A stretch of DNA of 33,400 nt from a virus: IMG/VR virus record IMGVR_UViG_3300021364_000090, positions 1 through 33,400 of that record; one strand, written 5' to 3'. Each line of letters starts with the position of its first letter. Position 1 is the first letter of the stretch. Below are positions 31,540 through 33,400 of the stretch, one piece after another. Below the pieces are notes generated by a model, which worked only from the letters and a program-made list of their open reading frames with translations, was not told where the DNA came from and did no database searches. Position numbers and translations under genes: made by a program.

Positions 31540-31875
31540 TCAGTTTGCATTGACGTTTGGTGACCCTTGTGTGATGCTTCCTTCATCGGCAGCATCATAC
31601 TGACGTGCAATGGGTTTCCCGTTGACCCTCACAGTGCTGCTACCTTCCTTCACGGTCGTTGTATGAGGTATACATGTAGAAATTTGTCCTGGTGGATTGC
31701 CAGGAGGTTGCACTCCCCTCAAACTCTCAATCGTATGAGGTGATATTGCAGCACCTTTAAATGCTACAGGTTTCCCATTTACCTTTACGTTGCTACTGCC
31801 TTCACCAATCGTAGAAGTAGTATCACACAGATGACCTGTGCTAATAAAGTCTCCTTTGCCTGCTACGCCTGGCAT
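31540..31875 (-). CDS. PAAR-repeat protein, probable baseplate spike tip (gp5.4-like)
   Basis: A 111-residue Gly/Ser/Thr-rich protein with two PAAR-type repeats. The first reads GKGDFISTGHLCDTTSTIGE then GSSNVKVNGKPVAFKG and AISPH. The second reads HTTTVKEGSSTVRVNGKPIA, then DEGSITQGSPNVN. His and Cys residues at about 17-19 and in the central IS-CIPH segment are candidates for the metal-binding cluster near the cone's point. PAAR proteins cap the needle of contractile phages and type VI secretion systems and sharpen it for membrane puncture; T4 gp5.4 is the phage example. Its ATG overlaps the stop of the upstream coiled-coil gene (TAATG). Position close to gp25 fits a baseplate hub component. 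Length is typical for a minimal PAAR cone. Confidence 0.9.
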   Translation of the reverse strand: MPGVAGKGDFISTGHLCDTTSTIGEGSSNVKVNGKPVAFKGAAISPHTIESLRGVQPPGNPPGQISTCIPHTTTVKEGSSTVRVNGKPIARQYDAADEGSITQGSPNVNAN

Positions 31876-32000
31876 TATTCCATTGCACTTTCAATACTAT
31901 TTAGACGCTCGTGTAACGAATCTAACACCTTATCTAACTTCTTGTAATCTTCTCCAGGTGGTTTATACCGAATCGTAAAGTCACTCGGCACTTGCCTCAT
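31875..32000 (-). CDS. Short coiled-coil protein upstream of PAAR (start uncertain)
   Basis: The frame ends at TAA 31875-31877, overlapping the PAAR ATG. I choose the ATG at 31998-32000 because GGAGAGTCGT precedes it, giving 41 residues (MRQVPSDFTIRYKPPGEDYK then a helix ending RLNSIESAME). Earlier ATGs at 32042 and 32087 would add a heptad-like helix (MDSLSSRIEKLESRM). They would also overlap the preceding gene by 62 or more bases in another frame and lack a good binding site. Either way the C-terminal half is helical and probably self-associating. Coupling to the PAAR gene suggests a baseplate-hub or chaperone role; function unknown. Confidence 0.6.
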   Translation of the reverse strand: MRQVPSDFTIRYKPPGEDYKKLDKVLDSLHERLNSIESAME

Positions 32001-32301
32001 ACGACTCTCCAACTTCTCTATCCTTGATGACAGAGAGTCCATCTGTGATAGGATTTTCAACAAGCTCTCCTTCAACACTGTATCCATAATCTTCACCACC
32101 GAAACTACTCTTGTCTTCAAATACTACTTTGCCATCTTCAATCCTTTCGATAATAATATTATCGCCAGGGTCCTGTAGTCCAGCATACCACTTGTCTGCT
32201 GCATCTAACATATAGTCAGCAACAGCATCCATATCATCAAACATTAAATCTTCAAGAATCTTACCGTCTTTTCCAACGATATTAAATTTAAACTCAGACA
32301 T
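31981..32301 (-). CDS. Acidic small protein of unknown function
   Basis: A 106-residue, strongly acidic soluble protein beginning MSEFKFNIVGKDGKILEDLM. A helix follows (DDMDAVADYMLDAADKWYAG), then strands (NIIIERIEDGKVVFEDKSSF) and a Glu-rich tail. I do not recognise a family. The ATG lies within the 3' end of the 52-residue AbrB-like gene (eight-base overlap). Its 3' end overlaps the next small coiled-coil gene by 20 bases. The pattern of overlaps indicates a compact co-transcribed set. The high acidity might suit interaction with the very basic 48-residue protein nearby, but this is speculation. Confidence 0.75.
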   Translation of the reverse strand: MSEFKFNIVGKDGKILEDLMFDDMDAVADYMLDAADKWYAGLQDPGDNIIIERIEDGKVVFEDKSSFGGEDYGYSVEGELVENPITDGLSVIKDREVGESYEASAE

Positions 32302-32452
32302 CTGCTTTCTTTAAAATAAGAGAATCATCATTATACTCCCATTGTAGCACATCCCCGATGTCCCAGCCAAGACTATCTAAAATCTCGTCAGGAATTGGTA
32401 GCATCAACTCGTCTGTCTCTGCGTCATACTCGATGTGACTTGTATATTTCAT
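32294..32452 (-). CDS. AbrB/MazE-like small protein
   Basis: A 52-residue protein from ATG 32450-32452 to TGA 32294-32296. It reads MKYTSHIEYDAETDELMLPI then PDEILDSLGWDIGDVLQWE and a final LILKKA. The 'lpIPdeild.lgw..GD.lqwe....lilkk' layout is that of the swapped-hairpin AbrB/MazE-type DNA-binding fold, with the usual length of about 45-55 residues. A very strong GGGGGAGGA sits immediately before the ATG. The start overlaps the stop of the 73-residue gene by four bases. No MazF-like toxin is present, so an antitoxin role is unlikely; a small phage transcription regulator is possible. Fold assignment is by motif only. Confidence 0.75.
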   Translation of the reverse strand: MKYTSHIEYDAETDELMLPIPDEILDSLGWDIGDVLQWEYNDDSLILKKADV

Positions 32453-32670
32453 TCCTCCCCCTTTTTCTTTCTTGGATTCAGATTTTCAGATACAATCTTA
32501 TTCATCGGAGAAGGTGAATTAATTTCCTCCTTCTTCATAGCATCCGCTTCTTTTTTTGTTTTGAATTTTACTGCTTTCTCTTTGTCCGCTGTCCATCTGC
32601 CATGCTCAGAGTAATATACATTACCTCCAATAATTTTTGATGGGTTGGGACATCTTAATACATATGACAT
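32449..32670 (-). CDS. Small basic protein of unknown function
   Basis: A 73-residue, Lys-rich protein. The first part (MSYVLRCPNPSKIIGGNVYY then SEHGRWTADKEKAVKFKTKK) looks like a small beta-hairpin followed by a helix (KEADAMKKEEI). The end is basic and probably disordered (LNPRKKKGEE). The 'G..W..d..kA..FktkkeA' pattern is often seen in small phage proteins of unknown role. AAGGAGTGATAAA precedes the ATG, a good binding site that lies in the end of the upstream gene. It overlaps the AbrB-like gene by four bases. It is supported as a gene by binding site and packing, but no function can be given. Confidence 0.75.
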   Translation of the reverse strand: MSYVLRCPNPSKIIGGNVYYSEHGRWTADKEKAVKFKTKKEADAMKKEEINSPSPMNKIVSENLNPRKKKGEE

Positions 32671-32674
32671 TTTA

Positions 32675-32917
32675 TCACTCCTTCATTGGGACAAATTCTT
32701 TTGGTGTATTGCGTTGAGGAAGTCTAACTTCACCATCTCGCAATCTGATTAAATCGGCAGCCCTATTTAGTGCGGCGGCAACTTCTACCCTCCTCTCATT
32801 CATTGCAAATGCTTTGCAAATCTTTTCACACTCTACACGCTCAAATTCAGCGGCAGCTTTAAGAAGCTCTGTAAGTCCTGCTTCTTCTGCCATCTCATAC
32901 AGTTGTCTCTTATTCAT
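32675..32917 (-). CDS. Helical small protein of unknown function
   Basis: An 80-residue protein that is almost entirely helical: MNKRQLYEMAEEAGLTELLK, AAAEFERVECEKICKAFAMN, ERRVEVAAALNRAADLIRLR. It then ends in a short extended tail with NTPKEFVPMKE. Two Cys residues flank Glu-Lys-Ile (CEKIC). The 'FErlcee.C' arrangement is similar to small phage proteins of unknown function. GAGGA lies eight bases before the ATG. It follows the basic membrane protein after two bases and precedes the 73-residue gene by four, so co-expression is near certain. No function assigned. Confidence 0.75.
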   Translation of the reverse strand: MNKRQLYEMAEEAGLTELLKAAAEFERVECEKICKAFAMNERRVEVAAALNRAADLIRLRDGEVRLPQRNTPKEFVPMKE

Positions 32918-32919
32918 AC

Positions 32920-33183
32920 CTAATTCCTCACAGTTACTTTATATAGCATATTAACGCTCCACTCGATAACATTCCATACCAAAAGAATAATACCGATACA
33001 CAACCAGGCGATAGCCTCAACTGCAGCGGTGTCATTCTTTCGCCTTCTGGAAGTCTTAGGGCGACTCCTCGTAGTCTCTTTGATTAACCTCTTTGTCTTT
33101 CGATACTGCTTCTCTTGGAAGTCTCGGACGGTATTGTATTTGCCCCTTTCGGTGGCTCTTCTGAGATGTTGACCTTTTTGCAT
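32920..33183 (-). CDS. Basic protein with C-terminal membrane helix
   Basis: An 87-residue product from ATG 33181-33183. The first 50 residues are extremely basic (GQHLRRATERGKYNTVRDFQ, KRLIKETTRSRPKTSRRRKN). They are followed by one hydrophobic helix (AIAWLCIGIILLVWNVIEWS) and a short VNMLYKVTVRN tail. The layout suggests a tail-anchored membrane protein with its positive part in the cytoplasm. A 13-residue longer form starting at TTG 33222 is possible. Neither start has a clear binding site; a distant GAGAGAG lies 18 bases before the ATG. No family recognised. Its placement as the first gene after the edge terminator suggests it opens this cluster. Confidence 0.6.
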   Translation of the reverse strand: MQKGQHLRRATERGKYNTVRDFQEKQYRKTKRLIKETTRSRPKTSRRRKNDTAAVEAIAWLCIGIILLVWNVIEWSVNMLYKVTVRN

Positions 33184-33400
33184 GGTTTTAAAAATCTTAC
33201 TAACTCTCTCAACGTTATCCAAATATACGATACCTGCTCACTTAGAGTAGTGCGAGTTTCTGGGCGAATTTTTTCTGGGAAAAATTTTTTTATTTTCATG
33301 AATATATATCGCTCTCTTTCAAAGTTTTGTAGGTTAATAGTATCTATCGTTTTTGGTATCGCTCGGCCGCCCCGACCCTACAAAAAAACCCCCGACTAAC
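33184..33400. other. Right-edge region without an accepted gene
   Basis: About 217 bases hold no gene I accept. They contain the half terminator at the edge, a GC-rich island (33361-33378, with CGGCCG), two CCCCGAC direct copies 19 bases apart (33370-33376 and 33390-33396), and a nine-base inverted repeat TTTTGTAGG/CCTACAAAA at 33325-33333 and 33377-33385. No promoter of the TATAAATA type was found here. The region is a likely control region for the small-gene cluster. Confidence 0.4.
33382..33400 (-). terminator. Half of an intrinsic terminator cut by the window edge
   Basis: The minus strand reads GTCGGGGG followed by seven T residues (33382-33396). That is the second arm and T-run of a rho-independent terminator. 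The matching CCCCCGAC arm would lie just beyond the right edge, so it is not visible and the call is tentative. It would end a transcript entering from the right. Confidence 0.5.

Noticed and set aside
33084-33299. A 71-residue minus-strand frame from ATG 33299
   Set aside because: It overlaps the basic membrane protein in another frame by about 100 bases and has no binding site. The membrane protein's helix and packing with the next gene are more convincing.
33115-33399. A plus-strand frame at the right edge
   Set aside because: It opposes the direction of all other genes, has no binding site, and would be coded through the terminator half.
1-33400. CRISPR arrays, tRNA genes, insertion sequences, integrase/attachment sites and metabolic genes
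   Set aside because: I looked for regular short repeats, cloverleaf-like sequences, transposase motifs and photosynthesis or carbon-metabolism proteins and saw none.

Overview
The window reads as part of the structural (baseplate and tail-fibre) region of a T4-like marine myovirus, most probably a cyanophage of the Synechococcus/Prochlorococcus type. The case rests on three things. The order gp25, gp6, a gp7-position giant, gp8 is conserved. Several late promoters match the T4-type TATAAATA sequence. The giant, low-complexity beta-rich structural proteins have families (DUF4815, YHYH, marine-phage fibre modules) common in these phages. The DNA is AT-rich. Every gene I accept lies on the minus strand, so transcription runs from high to low coordinates. 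I see no tRNA, integrase, metabolic gene, CRISPR array or insertion sequence.

Right end (about 30.6-33.4 kb): compact small genes, many overlapping by a few bases. They are a basic membrane-anchored protein, several uncharacterised small proteins, an AbrB/MazE-like 52-residue protein, a short coiled-coil protein, a PAAR-repeat baseplate spike-tip protein, a 48-residue Arg/Lys-rich protein, a 151-residue protein and a 65-residue protein. No TATAAATA-type late promoter was seen in front of these genes. Half of an intrinsic terminator sits at the extreme right edge.

Centre (about 3.1-30.6 kb): the baseplate wedge block. A late promoter precedes gp25, then come gp6 and a 3210-residue protein at the gp7 position. 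Two overlapping TATAAATA motifs precede gp8, followed by a 2834-residue DUF4815 protein, a 70-residue coiled-coil protein and a 1648-residue fibre/baseplate protein. The three largest genes take up about 23 kb, over two thirds of the window. They are built from recurring beta modules: a GxGY motif with about 40-residue spacing, DGxxQ modules, YHYH, a cupredoxin-like domain and a five-repeat propeller.

Left end (1-3.1 kb): short late transcription units, most with their own TATAAATA-like motif. They encode a 69-residue coiled-coil protein, a BppU-like 110-residue protein coupled to a 115-residue protein, a 510-residue tail fibre followed by a 73-residue coiled-coil protein, and the start of another fibre that runs off the window. 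The most striking regulatory site is at 2802-2837, where a perfect TATAAATA late promoter lies inside the stem-loop of an intrinsic terminator.

The gene products should work together as a baseplate: PAAR tip, gp25/gp6/gp7/gp8 wedge, and peripheral fibres and adhesins. Functional names above family level are inferred from motifs and gene order, since no search could be run.
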